Shown: positions 23,071 to 31,723, counted from the first letter of the stretch. The stretch is DNA of 64,000 nucleotides from Kineosporia babensis (GCF_021129305.1 NZ_JAJOMB010000023.1:103478-167477); one strand, 5' to 3'. The notes: generated by a model not told the origin, from the sequence alone. Numbers and translations: made by a program.

Positions 23071-25892
23071 CTACCCGGTTTGAACGTCTGCTCTTCCTCG
23101 GAGGCGGCGCGCACCGCGTCGGCGGTGAACGGCCAGGCGAAGTCCTCGCCCTTGAGCCAGGCGCTGATCTGGTCGTCGTAGTGCTTGTCCCACGGGTGCC
23201 CGGAGATCCCGGACTGGTTCACCCAGCGGGAGTTGTCCAGGTCGGACATGTCCACGATCATCCGCATCGAGGGCGCCGCGGTCACCGAGAAGTCACCGGC
23301 CGAGGCGTCCCAGGAGAACGCGTTGACGATCGAGGAACCGCCGGGGGCCTCGTACGGGCCGCGGTTGACCAGCTTCTTGATGATCTGCGGGACCCCGTCG
23401 GCACCGAGCGGGGACTGCTCCAGGGTGACCCGGTGCAGCTTGCCCCAGCGCCACTTGGACGGGTCCTTGCCCAGCCGCTGGGTGAGATCCAGCCGGGCCG
23501 TGGTCATCGCCCGGCGCAGCACCTCGTCGCGGGACTCGACCACGTCGTCGGTGCGGCCGTCGTCCCACCACTCGTCCTTCGGGTCCTCCATCAGGGTCCG
23601 CACGATCTGGAACCAGCGGTCGCCGCCGTCCGGCCGGAAGCCCTCGGGCAGCTCGTCGGAGAAGGTCAGGTCAAGCAGCGTGGCCCAGACGGTGTTGAAG
23701 TACGCCGCGGCGGCCGAGTCGGTGGGCTGGCGGTAGTCCCAGCCCTCGAGCAGCTCGACCCCGCTCTGGGTGAACTCGTCGGTGGTCGGGGCCAGCTCCA
23801 GCAGCTCCGGCACCAGCAGCTCGGCGATCGGGTTGTACGTGTCGGTCTGGACCTCACGCATGTCGTCGACGGTGATCGGGCGCTCGGCCCGGGCCTGCTC
23901 GATCAGCTCCTGGATCCGCTGCGAGCGGTAGCCGTAGTCCCAGTCGGTGGTCAGCTGGGCGGTGCCGTCCGGGCCGGTCACCGCCTGGTTCGCGGCGACG
24001 ATGTAGCCGCTGCTGGGGTTCTCCACCCAGGGCAGGTCCTTCTTCTTGACCCAGCCGTCCCAGTCGTAGCGCGAGTCCCAGCCGATCTGCGGCCAGGTGC
24101 CGTCGGCCGGAACCTTGGCCTGCGGGTCGCCCTGACCGCGCAGCGGCACCCGGCCGGGGGCCTGGTAGCCGATGTTGCCGTCGACGTCGGCGTAGATCAC
24201 GCTCTGGGCCGGGGCGTCCAGGCGCTGCACGGCCTTGCGGAACGAGCTGAAATCCTGGGCCACGTTGAGCTCGAGGATCGCGTCCATCGCGGTGCCCGGG
24301 GTGAGTGCGGTCCAGTTCAGCGCCACCGCGTAGGTACTGCCGCGCAGCACCTTCTCGCCCGGGACGGGAGACGTCTGGCCGGCCTTGGCCACGTCGGTGA
24401 GGACGTCGGAGACCAGCGGCCCGTGCTTGGTCTTACGGACGGTGATGGTCACCGGGTCGGAGCCGGCCACCTTGATCGTCTCGGTGCGGGTCTCGAGCTG
24501 CTCGCTGCGGCCGTCGACCAGGTACGAGGATTCGTTGACGTTCTCCAGGAAGAAGTCGCTGACGTCGGGGGCCAGGTTGGTCAGACCCCAGCTGATCCGC
24601 GAGTTGTGGCCGATCACCACGCCGGGCAGGCCGGCGAAGGTGTAGCCGGAGACGTCGAACGGGCATTCCTCGGAGGGGTTGTTGCAGTGCAGCCCGACCT
24701 GGGTCCAGATGCTCGGCTGGGACACCCCCAGGTGCGGGTCGTTGGCCAGCAGCGGCAGTCCGGTCTCGGTCAGGTCGCCGGCCACCACCCAGGAGTTCGA
24801 GCCGTTGCCCTCGTCGGAACCGCCCAGGACGCTGGGCAGGCTGTCGAGCGCATTGGTGGCGGCGCTGAGCGCCTGCTGCGCGGCCGGGGTGGCCAGCGGG
24901 GTGCTGCTGTCGGCGCGCTTGCCGGTGTGCTTCGGGATCAGCGAGGCGGAGGTCTCCTCGACCGCTGCTTCGCCGGTCGGGGTGCCGGTGCCGTTCGGGG
25001 TGGCCGAGTCCGAGGGGTTCGGCGTGCTCTGCGAGCCGTTCGCCGGAGCGTCCCCGGTTGCGCCGTTGTTGCCGTCGGCGTCGGCGTCGGCGTCGGCGGC
25101 GCCGTTGTTGTTCGCGTTGGCGCGGTTGTTGGCGCCGGATCCGGGCTGGTTACCGGCGTTCGCCGGGCCGTCGATGATCGGCGTGTGCTCGTTGTAGGGG
25201 TAGTCCGGGAAGAGCTGCTCGACCCGCTCGACGTTGCGCACGGTGTTGATCGCCTGGCCGCGCTGCAGTTCCTCGTCGTAGTTGCTGCGCAGGTCCCAGG
25301 CCATCGCCTTGATCCAGGCGACCGAGTCGACCGGGGTCCAGGGCTCGATGTCGGCCAGGCTGTTGCTGCGTTCCAGGATCGAGTAGCTGACGCTCAGCTC
25401 GGCCTTGGACCGGTCCTTGATGTACTCGTTCACCCCGGCCGCGTAGGCCTCGAGGTAGGCCTTGGTGGAGTCGGTGGCCTTCTCGTACTCCTGCTCGGCC
25501 ACCTGCCGCCAGCCCAGCGTGCGGACCAGCTTGTCGGCGGTCAGCGCATCCTCGTTCTCGCCGACCAGCTCGCTCAGGCGCCCGGCGGTGATGTGCCGGC
25601 GCAGGTCCATCTCGAAGAATCTGTCCTGCGCGCTGACGTAGCCCTGGACCCGGAAAAGGTCCGCGGCGTTGTCGGCGAAGATCTGCGGCACACCGCGTTC
25701 GTCCCGGATCACGGTGGCGCTCCCGGTCAGGCCGGGCATCGACACCTCACCGCCGCGATCGGGCAGCGGCCGGCGAACCACCGTCACCAGCAGCACGGCG
25801 ACGACTACGACGGCGATCACGGCAACGACAGCGGAGCCGACGGCCGTTAAACGGAGGGCACGGCGACGGGTCACGGCAGGAACAATAGCCAC
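23067..25892 (-). CDS. Penicillin acylase family Ntn-hydrolase, secreted or membrane-tethered
   Basis: 941 residues. One N-terminal helix (about 14-40) anchors or exports it. The alpha part (50-235, SATVIRDERGVPQIFADN) is followed by an unusual Asn/Ala/Asp/Gly-rich linker (about 242-325) and then the predicted autocatalytic site: S365 in NGSNSWVV becomes the N-terminal nucleophile of the beta chain, as Ser1 of SNMW in E. coli penicillin G acylase. Family members cleave amides such as acyl-homoserine lactones or beta-lactam side chains; the substrate cannot be told. GTG 25892 lacks a ribosome site; GTG 25874 is an alternative. Neighbour of 5-FCL and the antiporter as in other actinobacteria. 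Confidence 0.88.
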   Translation of the reverse strand: MAIVPAVTRRRALRLTAVGSAVVAVIAVVVVAVLLVTVVRRPLPDRGGEVSMPGLTGSATVIRDERGVPQIFADNAADLFRVQGYVSAQDRFFEMDLRRHITAGRLSELVGENEDALTADKLVRTLGWRQVAEQEYEKATDSTKAYLEAYAAGVNEYIKDRSKAELSVSYSILERSNSLADIEPWTPVDSVAWIKAMAWDLRSNYDEELQRGQAINTVRNVERVEQLFPDYPYNEHTPIIDGPANAGNQPGSGANNRANANNNGAADADADADGNNGATGDAPANGSQSTPNPSDSATPNGTGTPTGEAAVEETSASLIPKHTGKRADSSTPLATPAAQQALSAATNALDSLPSVLGGSDEGNGSNSWVVAGDLTETGLPLLANDPHLGVSQPSIWTQVGLHCNNPSEECPFDVSGYTFAGLPGVVIGHNSRISWGLTNLAPDVSDFFLENVNESSYLVDGRSEQLETRTETIKVAGSDPVTITVRKTKHGPLVSDVLTDVAKAGQTSPVPGEKVLRGSTYAVALNWTALTPGTAMDAILELNVAQDFSSFRKAVQRLDAPAQSVIYADVDGNIGYQAPGRVPLRGQGDPQAKVPADGTWPQIGWDSRYDWDGWVKKKDLPWVENPSSGYIVAANQAVTGPDGTAQLTTDWDYGYRSQRIQELIEQARAERPITVDDMREVQTDTYNPIAELLVPELLELAPTTDEFTQSGVELLEGWDYRQPTDSAAAAYFNTVWATLLDLTFSDELPEGFRPDGGDRWFQIVRTLMEDPKDEWWDDGRTDDVVESRDEVLRRAMTTARLDLTQRLGKDPSKWRWGKLHRVTLEQSPLGADGVPQIIKKLVNRGPYEAPGGSSIVNAFSWDASAGDFSVTAAPSMRMIVDMSDLDNSRWVNQSGISGHPWDKHYDDQISAWLKGEDFAWPFTADAVRAASEEEQTFKPGS

Positions 25893-26006
25893 TGTTCGGG
25901 GATTGACTGCACTTGCGGTCCGTGGAACGACGGTCGGTGACCGATAGGATCGGCCCAGGCTGATGACGGCCTGGGAAGTGTCTGTGCGCCACGAAGGGCC
26001 AATAAT

Positions 26007-27746
26007 TTGACGATTGAGCAGCTCAACCTAGCGCTGCTCGCCGGTCCGGCCGTTCTGCTCGTCGCGGTGGCTGCGGTGCGGCTTTCCGTGGGGACCGGTT
26101 TCCCGTCACTCCTTCTTTACCTGGCGCTCGGGTTGATCATCGGCGAGGGCGGCCTCGGCCTGCAGTTCGAGAACGCCGAGCTGGCCTGGGTCCTGGGCTA
26201 CGCGGCACTCGTGCTGATCCTCGCCGAGGGCGGCCTGACCACGAAGTGGTCCACGATCAGGCCCTCGGTCGCCCCGGCCGCGCTGCTGGCCACCCTGGGC
26301 ACCTGCGTCTCGGTCACCGTGGCCGGGGTCGGTGCGCACTACATCCTCAGCCTGGAATGGCCGCTGGCCCTGCTGCTGGGTGCCGCGATCTCCTCCACCG
26401 ACGCCGCCGCCGTGTTCTCCGTGCTGCGCCGGGTACCGCTGCCGCCCCGCCTGGTCGGGATGCTCGAGGCCGAGTCCGGTTTCAACGACGCCCCGGTCGT
26501 GATCATCGTGATCGCGCTGACCGCGGTGGCGCACGGCGAGCATTCCCACGGCATCGGCTACCTGCTCTACGAGGCCGGCTTCGAGCTGGTGGTCGGCACC
26601 CTGATCGGGCTGGGCACCGGCTGGCTGGCCGCGGTGGTGCTGCGCCGGGTGGCCCTGCCGTCCTCCGGGCTCTACCCGATCGCGGTCTTCGCCTTCGCGG
26701 TCGGCTCGTACGGTGCGGCGGCCACCATTCATGCCTCCGGCTTCATCGCGGTCTACCTGTGCTCGCTGGTGATCGGTAACTCCCGGCTGCCGCACGGCGT
26801 GGCGGTGCGCGGCTTCGCCGAAGGGCTTGGCTGGATCGCCCAGATCGGCCTGTTCGTGCTGCTGGGGCTGCTGGCCTCGCCGGAACGGCTGCCCGCCGCG
26901 CTCGGCCCGGCCTTCCTGATCGGCCTGGTGCTGCTGCTCCTGGCCCGCCCCCTGTCGGTGCTGCTGGCGGTGTCGTGGTTCCGCATCCCCCTGCGGCAAC
27001 AGGCCTTCCTGTCGTGGGCCGGGCTGCGGGGAGCGGTCCCGGTGGTGCTGGCGACCGTGCCGGTGGCGCAGGGGGTGGAGAACGCCAATCAGCTCTTCGA
27101 CATCGTCTTCTGCCTGGTGCTGATCTTCACCCTGGTCCAGGCCCCCACGTTGCCCTGGGTGGCCAAACGGCTAGGGCTTTCGGACGATTCGCCCACGGTC
27201 GGGCTGGACGTGGAGTCGGTGCCGCTCGGGGCGCAGGGGGCGGAGGTGCTGGAGGCGCACGTCGGGCCGGAGTCGCGGCTGCACGGCGTGGAGATCTTCG
27301 AGTTGCGGCTGCCGCCCGGTGCCAACGTCACGCTGATCCTGCGCGACGGTGAGGCGATCGTGCCGGACAACCGCACTGCGCTGCGGCATCGCGACGACCT
27401 GATCGTGGTCACGCCGGCGGCGGTGCGCAAGGCCACGGAGGACCGGCTGAAGGCGGTCAGCCTGGGCGGCAAGCTGTCGGCCTGGCACTCCAAGGACGGC
27501 AAGGACGCCGGACGCACCACCCGGGCCCGCGTCTCGGCGAACCCGGGTGGGCCCATCAGTTCTGGCAATGGTTCGGGCTCGGCTGGGGCGCCGGGCACGG
27601 GCGGGGTTGCTACCGGTGCGGCCGCCCGCCCGAACTTCCCGCCGGATGCCCCCGGGGTCACCGTGCCCGGGGCCGCGCAAGCACTCGTACGTCGCCTCCG
27701 ACCTGGCGCACGTCCACAAGATCCAGGCGCCAGACGTCAGCAATAG
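26007..27746 (+). CDS. Potassium/proton antiporter (CPA1, CvrA/NhaP2-like)
   Basis: 579 residues. About 12 hydrophobic segments span residues 5-385, with the ion-binding stretch SSTDAAAVFSVLRR and ESGFNDAPVVIIVIAL (the ND pair). Residues about 405-480 form a TrkA-C/RCK-C domain (LHGVEIFELRLPPGANVTLILRD..), typical of K+/H+ antiporters controlled by nucleotides such as c-di-AMP. A Gly/Ala/Pro-rich tail of about 80 residues follows. Translation starts at TTG 26007 with GAAGG upstream. The tail overlaps the 3' end of convergent ribD by 89 bases, so the last 30 residues may be recent 3' extension. Confidence 0.9.
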   Translation: MTIEQLNLALLAGPAVLLVAVAAVRLSVGTGFPSLLLYLALGLIIGEGGLGLQFENAELAWVLGYAALVLILAEGGLTTKWSTIRPSVAPAALLATLGTCVSVTVAGVGAHYILSLEWPLALLLGAAISSTDAAAVFSVLRRVPLPPRLVGMLEAESGFNDAPVVIIVIALTAVAHGEHSHGIGYLLYEAGFELVVGTLIGLGTGWLAAVVLRRVALPSSGLYPIAVFAFAVGSYGAAATIHASGFIAVYLCSLVIGNSRLPHGVAVRGFAEGLGWIAQIGLFVLLGLLASPERLPAALGPAFLIGLVLLLLARPLSVLLAVSWFRIPLRQQAFLSWAGLRGAVPVVLATVPVAQGVENANQLFDIVFCLVLIFTLVQAPTLPWVAKRLGLSDDSPTVGLDVESVPLGAQGAEVLEAHVGPESRLHGVEIFELRLPPGANVTLILRDGEAIVPDNRTALRHRDDLIVVTPAAVRKATEDRLKAVSLGGKLSAWHSKDGKDAGRTTRARVSANPGGPISSGNGSGSAGAPGTGGVATGAAARPNFPPDAPGVTVPGAAQALVRRLRPGARPQDPGARRQQ

Positions 27747-28845
27747 TCGTGATCCCGGCGTCCATCAGGGCGTTCGGGCCGGCGCCGAGCAAGGACGGGG
27801 CCAGGTAGGCGATCACCCGGTCGACCAGTCCGGCCTCGACCATCGCCCCGGCCATCCGCGGGCCGCCCTCCAGCAAGACGTGTCTGCACTCGCGGGCATA
27901 CAGCTGACGCATCAGGGCGTGCAGGTCCAACTCCCGCCGCCCACCGCCGTAGGGGGTGCCGCCCGCGTAAGGTGCGCCGCTCGTCCCCAGTTCCTGCCCG
28001 CCACTCCCCTGAGGCGAGCCAGCCGCGTTCGGTGCGGCGACCGTCCTCAATCGGCTCTCGATCGTGCCCACCTCCGCGCCCGTGGCGATCCAGGTGGGGG
28101 CGTCGTTCCCGCGGATCCGGGCGTTCGCCGGCGTGCGGTTGTGCGTGTCGGCCACCACCCGCAACGGCTGCCGGGCCAGCGGGTTGCCGTCGGCATCGCG
28201 CACCGTCAGCAGCGGATCGTCGGCCAGCACGGTACCCACCCCGACCAGCATGGTGTCCACCTGGGCACGCAGCCGGTGCACGTCGCTGCGGGCCTCCACG
28301 CTGGTGATCCACTGACTGGTGCCGTCCTGCGCGGCCACCCGCCCGTCCAGCGTCGCGGCGAACTTCCAGGTCACGAATGGCCGCTGCTTACGGACCGCGG
28401 TGAGCCAGACCTCGTTGCCCTCGCCCGGCTCCAGACCTCGCTCGGCCTCCTCGGCCAGCACTCCGGTCTCGACCTCGAGGCCCGCGGCCCGCAACCGCGC
28501 GGCCCCGCCGGAAGCGGCGTCGGTCGGATCCGGAACTGCAACAACGACCTTTTGGACGCCCGCGGCCAGCAATGCTTCAGAACACGGGCCGGTGCGTCCG
28601 GTGTGGTTGCACGGCTCCAGCGTGACCACCGCCGTGGTGCCCCGTGCCCGGCTCCCGGCTGCCCTCAGTGCCATCACCTCGGCGTGCGGTCCGCCCGCCT
28701 GCTCGTGCCAGCCCTCGGCGACCACCGTTCCGTCCGGGTCCAGCAGCACACAGCCCACCACCGGGTTGGGCAGAGTTGTGGCCAGGCCCCGGGCCGCCAG
28801 CCTGATCGCCTGCCGCATCGCCTGGATCTCAGCCTCGTTCGCCAT
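27658..28845 (-). CDS. ribD: Bifunctional riboflavin biosynthesis deaminase/reductase
   Basis: 395 residues. The N-terminal cytidine-deaminase-like domain has PNPVVGCVL, the zinc site HAE (residue about 54) and PCNHTGRTGPC; the C-terminal reductase domain has KFAATLDGRVA, GVGTVLADDPLLTVR and LLEGGPRMAGAMVEAGLVD. Together they convert the GTP-cyclohydrolase II product to the ribitylamino-uracil phosphate in riboflavin synthesis. A low-complexity insertion of about 35 residues (GSPQGSGGQELGT...) sits in the reductase domain. No other rib gene is adjacent and no FMN riboswitch was seen upstream. GAGGAG lies 10 bases before ATG 28845. Confidence 0.93.
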   Translation of the reverse strand: MANEAEIQAMRQAIRLAARGLATTLPNPVVGCVLLDPDGTVVAEGWHEQAGGPHAEVMALRAAGSRARGTTAVVTLEPCNHTGRTGPCSEALLAAGVQKVVVAVPDPTDAASGGAARLRAAGLEVETGVLAEEAERGLEPGEGNEVWLTAVRKQRPFVTWKFAATLDGRVAAQDGTSQWITSVEARSDVHRLRAQVDTMLVGVGTVLADDPLLTVRDADGNPLARQPLRVVADTHNRTPANARIRGNDAPTWIATGAEVGTIESRLRTVAAPNAAGSPQGSGGQELGTSGAPYAGGTPYGGGRRELDLHALMRQLYARECRHVLLEGGPRMAGAMVEAGLVDRVIAYLAPSLLGAGPNALMDAGITTIADVWRLDLVDVRQVGGDVRVLARPRAR

Positions 28846-28912
28846 TGCAGTCCGTCTCCTCGGTTCCGGTGGCTCCCCCGGTCAGCCGTGCGGGCGACAC
28901 CCGCGGGTGCAT

Positions 28913-28918
28913 TACTAT
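28913..28918 (+). promoter_or_regulatory. ruc: -10 element of the fmdB/ruc gene
   Basis: TACTAT immediately before the CIRCE palindrome, so HrcA bound there would block the start of transcription. No clear -35 is visible. Confidence 0.45.
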
Positions 28919-28943
28919 TGGCACTCAAGACTAGAGAGTGCCA
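28919..28943. promoter_or_regulatory. CIRCE element (HrcA operator)
   Basis: TGGCACTC-N9-GAGTGCCA: perfect 8-bp arms around exactly nine bases, matching the CIRCE consensus TTAGCACTC-N9-GAGTGCTAA at all core positions. It lies 22 bases before the GTG of the FmdB-like gene, so that gene should be heat-inducible through HrcA. Confidence 0.9.
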
Positions 28944-28964
28944 GCCGCTAATCAGGAGGACGAC

Positions 28965-29309
28965 GTGCCCACGTACGTCTATGCGTGCACCGAGTGCAAC
29001 CACGGCTTCGAGGCGCAGCAGGCGTTCTCCGACGACGCGCTGACCACCTGCCCGGAGTGCTCGGGCAAGCTGCGCAAGGTGTTCAACTCGGTGGGCATCG
29101 TGTTCAAGGGCTCGGGCTTCTACCGCAACGACTCGCGCGGTTCGTCGACCTCGACCTCCCCCTCGGCGACCTCGTCGACCGGCTCTTCGGACTCGGGCAG
29201 CTCTTCGAGCTCGTCCTCGGAGAGCAAGTCAACGTCCTCGTCGTCCTCGTCGGGCGAGAGCAAGAGCAGCTCTTCGGGTTCGGCCGCCTCCAGCGGTAGC
29301 GCGGCCTGA
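28965..29309 (+). CDS. ruc: FmdB-family zinc-ribbon protein, Ruc-like redox-regulated chaperone
   Basis: 114 residues from GTG 28965 with a full AGGAGG (28954-28959). The FmdB zinc ribbon uses C8-C11 and C29-C32, followed by KVFNSVGIVFKGSGFYRND, and then a disordered tail of about 55 residues that is more than half serine. M. tuberculosis Rv0991c (Ruc) has the same architecture, sits in the same neighbourhood and is an HrcA-controlled, oxidation-activated chaperone that helps DnaK. The CIRCE box here makes the same role likely. The serine tail is compositionally extreme but in frame with normal codon use. Confidence 0.85.
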   Translation: MPTYVYACTECNHGFEAQQAFSDDALTTCPECSGKLRKVFNSVGIVFKGSGFYRNDSRGSSTSTSPSATSSTGSSDSGSSSSSSSESKSTSSSSSSGESKSSSSGSAASSGSAA

Positions 29310-29321
29310 GTTCTGGATCTA

Positions 29322-29355
29322 CGCCGACCGGGGTGAGCGATCACCTCGGTCGGCG
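29322..29355 (+). terminator. Terminator of the ruc-like gene
   Basis: 15-bp stem (one G-T pair), 4-base loop, followed by CTTTTGTGTTTT. Confidence 0.85.
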
Positions 29356-29438
29356 CTTTTGTGTTTTCCACAGCAGGCACGAAGGCCGGTTTGTCCACAG
29401 GTGGTTCGGCTGATCTGATTCGGGCACTTGGGGCTGGC

Positions 29439-29444
29439 TAGCTT
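29439..29444 (+). promoter_or_regulatory. -10 element of the SAF-domain gene, leaderless type
   Basis: TAGCTT, seven bases, then ATG 29452; no Shine-Dalgarno sequence. Confidence 0.4.
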
Positions 29445-29451
29445 TACCGGC

Positions 29452-30765
29452 ATGCCAGCCGATGCCCCCGATCGCGAAGAACTGCTCTCCGGCGGCTGGG
29501 TGCCCGGCCGGTTCGGGCCTCCCGCTTCTGCGGTTGGTTCGACCGGGGTGGTGGCGGGCGGCGATGCCCGGCGTACCGGTCGAAGGGCCCGGCGGCCGGT
29601 GGAGTCAGCTAGTGATGCGCCACAAGCGTTTTCGCTAGGCACGCTGCTATCCGGACCAGCCAGCGACGCCCCTGTTGACCAGGGCGATCAAGCCGCGGAA
29701 CCAGATCCGGCACGGGCGGCGGGAACATTCGCCTCCGAATCGACGGGCACGTCCAGCTCTAGCTCAGCCGGTGCCTTCATACCCGAGCCAACGGCGGAAT
29801 CCGCTTCTCGACGCGCGGATCCGATCGAACCGAATCCGACTCCGCTGGAGTGGTTTCCGCCGCATCGTACGGCTCCGGCGCCAGGTGCGTTCCCCGCTCA
29901 TCCCATCGCCACCCTACCCGAGCCAGAGATCCCTCTCTTCGAGCCGAACTTTAAGCCCCAGAAGGAGTTTTCGACCAGCCACGATGGCCTACCTCACTGG
30001 AACCCGCCGCCGAGCAGCTCTCCACCAGGTCGGCGGAGCGAGAACACCTTTCTTGGCAAGGCCTTTCGCCGAATTGAGGGCTCGGACGCGCTGCGGCAGT
30101 ATCGCGAGCTCCGCCATCCGCCGCGGCTGGGCAGCGGGCGCAGCCGAACGACCCGCCTCACGATTGCCCGGCACCGCACCAAGCTCACGGTCGGGGTGCT
30201 GCTGTTCGCGATCTGGTTCACCGTCCGCGCGGCCGGCCCGGCGCCGCCCGAGCTGGTCACGGTTCTTGTTGCTGCACAGGATCTTCCCGCCGGGCACCGG
30301 CTCACGTCCGAGGATCTGAGGACGGTTGAGCAGAACGGCCCGGGTCAGTCGTTGCCGGGCCTCGACTCGGTGGTCGGCCGGGTTCTGGCCACGCCGGTTC
30401 GCGAAGGTGAGCCGATAACCGACACCAGGGTGCTGGGCCCGGGGATCCTGCGGGGCTTACCGGCCGAGAGCGTGGCCGTACCGATTCGGCTGAGCGATCC
30501 GGCGGGTGCTGCGCTGGTGCGTCCCGGAGACCGGGTAAATGTGCTGGCCAGTACGGCGGCTAGTTGGTCGGCCGAAGCGGGAGGAGGTAGTTCTTCGCTG
30601 AGTCCGTCGAGCACCGAGCAGGCTGCGCGAAATGCGCTGGTGCTGAGCGTTTATTCGGGCGAGGAGCACGGCGGGGTGCTGGTACTGGCGGTTCCGGCGT
30701 CGGAGGTCAGCGGCTTGGTGGGGGCAACCACCGGGGCGCAGGTCTCGGTGGTGGTGCTGCCGTAG
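29452..30765 (+). CDS. SAF-domain protein (CpaB/RcpC-like), membrane-anchored
   Basis: 437 residues. About 230 disordered Pro/Ser-rich residues at the N-terminus precede a single helix (about 249-265, KLTVGVLLFAIWFTV), then a SAF domain (VLVAAQDLPAGHRLTSEDL, residues about 273-335) and a RcpC-like module (VPIRLSDPAGAALVRPGDRVNVLA). SAF/CpaB proteins assist Flp pilus secretion, but no other pilus genes are here; standalone copies between fmdB and mscL are a conserved actinobacterial arrangement of unknown function. ATG 29452 is preferred over ATG 29428 because of the promoter spacing. Confidence 0.8.
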   Translation: MPADAPDREELLSGGWVPGRFGPPASAVGSTGVVAGGDARRTGRRARRPVESASDAPQAFSLGTLLSGPASDAPVDQGDQAAEPDPARAAGTFASESTGTSSSSSAGAFIPEPTAESASRRADPIEPNPTPLEWFPPHRTAPAPGAFPAHPIATLPEPEIPLFEPNFKPQKEFSTSHDGLPHWNPPPSSSPPGRRSENTFLGKAFRRIEGSDALRQYRELRHPPRLGSGRSRTTRLTIARHRTKLTVGVLLFAIWFTVRAAGPAPPELVTVLVAAQDLPAGHRLTSEDLRTVEQNGPGQSLPGLDSVVGRVLATPVREGEPITDTRVLGPGILRGLPAESVAVPIRLSDPAGAALVRPGDRVNVLASTAASWSAEAGGGSSSLSPSSTEQAARNALVLSVYSGEEHGGVLVLAVPASEVSGLVGATTGAQVSVVVLP

Positions 30766-30864
30766 CGGGCACTGGTTGGTGGTGCTGCCGTGGTGGGTGC
30801 TGGTTCAGGCCTCGATCGTGTCGCCCGGGTGCCCGGGGTTCGGCTGCCCTCTCAGACCGGGCCC

Positions 30865-30913
30865 ACCGCAAGGCCGATCCGGCAGACCGGGGCCTACCGC
30901 AAGGCCGATCCGG
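30865..30913. repeat. Pair of 18-bp direct repeats
   Basis: ACCGCAAGGCCGATCCGG at 30865-30882 and again at 30896-30913 (period 31), directly before the 17-bp minisatellite. Confidence 0.85.
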
Positions 30914-31104
30914 CCGCCCAGCCGGTTCGGCCGCCCAGCCGGTTCCGCCGTCCAGCCAGTTCCGCCGCCCAGCCAGTTCCGCCGCCCAGCCAGTTCCGCC
31001 GCCCAGCCGGTTCCGCCGTCCAACCGGTTCGGCCGCCCAGCCGGTTCGGGCAGCCCATCCGGTTCGGCAGGCCGATCGGTTCGGGCAGCCCAACTGGTTC
31101 GGTA
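30914..31104. repeat. 17-bp minisatellite, about 11 copies
   Basis: Unit close to CCGCCCAGCCGGTTCGG, tandem from 30914; the first eight copies are mostly 1-3 substitutions apart, the last three are more diverged and some are 18 bases. A period of 17 is not a multiple of three and the region has no convincing gene, so it is read as non-coding. It fills most of the 467-base gap (30766-31232) between the SAF gene and mscL; nothing else was recognised there. Confidence 0.85.
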
Positions 31105-31232
31105 CGGGATCGCTCACGCGGCGTTCACCTTCCGGAACCGCACCGGTGACGTCGCTGGCGGGCAACCTCACCCGGGCCGCACTAACCTCGCCTCTGCCCC
31201 GTTTCCCCCACCCCTCGAAGGGCACAGCAGAC

Positions 31233-31646
31233 ATGATCAAGGGCTTCAGAGACTTCATCCTGCGCGGCAACGTGATCGAGCTGGCCGTGGCGGTGGTGAT
31301 CGGCGCGGCGTTCGGCAAGATCGTCAGTGCGTTCACCGACGGCATCATCACCCCGCTGATCGCCTCGCTCGGCTCCAAGGAGGTGGGCGGGCTCAACTTC
31401 CGGATCCGGCCGAGCAATCCGGCCACCGAGGTGCAGGTGAACGAGCTGCTCACCTCGGCGATCAACTTCCTGCTCGTCGCGGCGGTGGTCTACTTCCTGA
31501 TCATCGCCCCGATGAACGCGCTGATGGAGCGCCGTCGCCGCGGTGAAGAGCCCGAGCCGGCCGCCCCCGCCGAGGACATCCTGCTGCTCCAGGAGATCCG
31601 CGACCTGCTGCGCGACCGGCCGATCGAGCAGGGTCCGCAGCGCTGA
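31233..31646 (+). CDS. mscL: Large-conductance mechanosensitive channel
   Basis: 137 residues from ATG 31233 with GAAGGG 12 bases upstream. The N-terminal amphipathic MIKGFRDFILRGNVIELAVA and the pore helix AVVIGAAFGKIVSAFTDGI are diagnostic, followed by a periplasmic loop, TM2 (INFLLVAAVVYFLIIAPMN) and a charged cytoplasmic bundle (AEDILLLQEIRDLL). It opens under membrane tension to release solutes on osmotic downshift. The long repeat array upstream separates it from the SAF gene; a strong terminator follows. Confidence 0.96.
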   Translation: MIKGFRDFILRGNVIELAVAVVIGAAFGKIVSAFTDGIITPLIASLGSKEVGGLNFRIRPSNPATEVQVNELLTSAINFLLVAAVVYFLIIAPMNALMERRRRGEEPEPAAPAEDILLLQEIRDLLRDRPIEQGPQR

Positions 31647-31671
31647 GTCCCACCCTCATCCGGGCAAACAG

Positions 31672-31716
31672 CAGTGGGGGGCGCGGCGCCTCGATCCGGC
31701 ACCGCGCCCCCCACTG
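31672..31716. terminator. Bidirectional terminator between mscL and the secreted paralog A
   Basis: Perfect 15-bp stem (31672-31686 with 31702-31716), 15-base loop, between two convergent genes. Confidence 0.75.
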
Positions 31717-31723
31717 GAGGGAA

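Noticed and set aside
23181..25850. 889-codon open frame on the plus strand across the acylase gene
   Set aside because: Antisense of the penicillin acylase gene; Val/Gly/Arg-rich and without motifs.
28846..28912. FMN riboswitch before ribD
   Set aside because: The leader is too short and lacks the conserved RFN-element segments.
30914..31104. Tandem repeats considered as a CRISPR array
   Set aside because: Units are 17 bases without spacers between them and no cas genes are present.
30776..31546. Repetitive Pro/Ser/Phe frame reading through the minisatellite into mscL
   Set aside because: The 17-base period makes all frames repetitive; the frame has no ribosome site and runs across mscL in the wrong frame.
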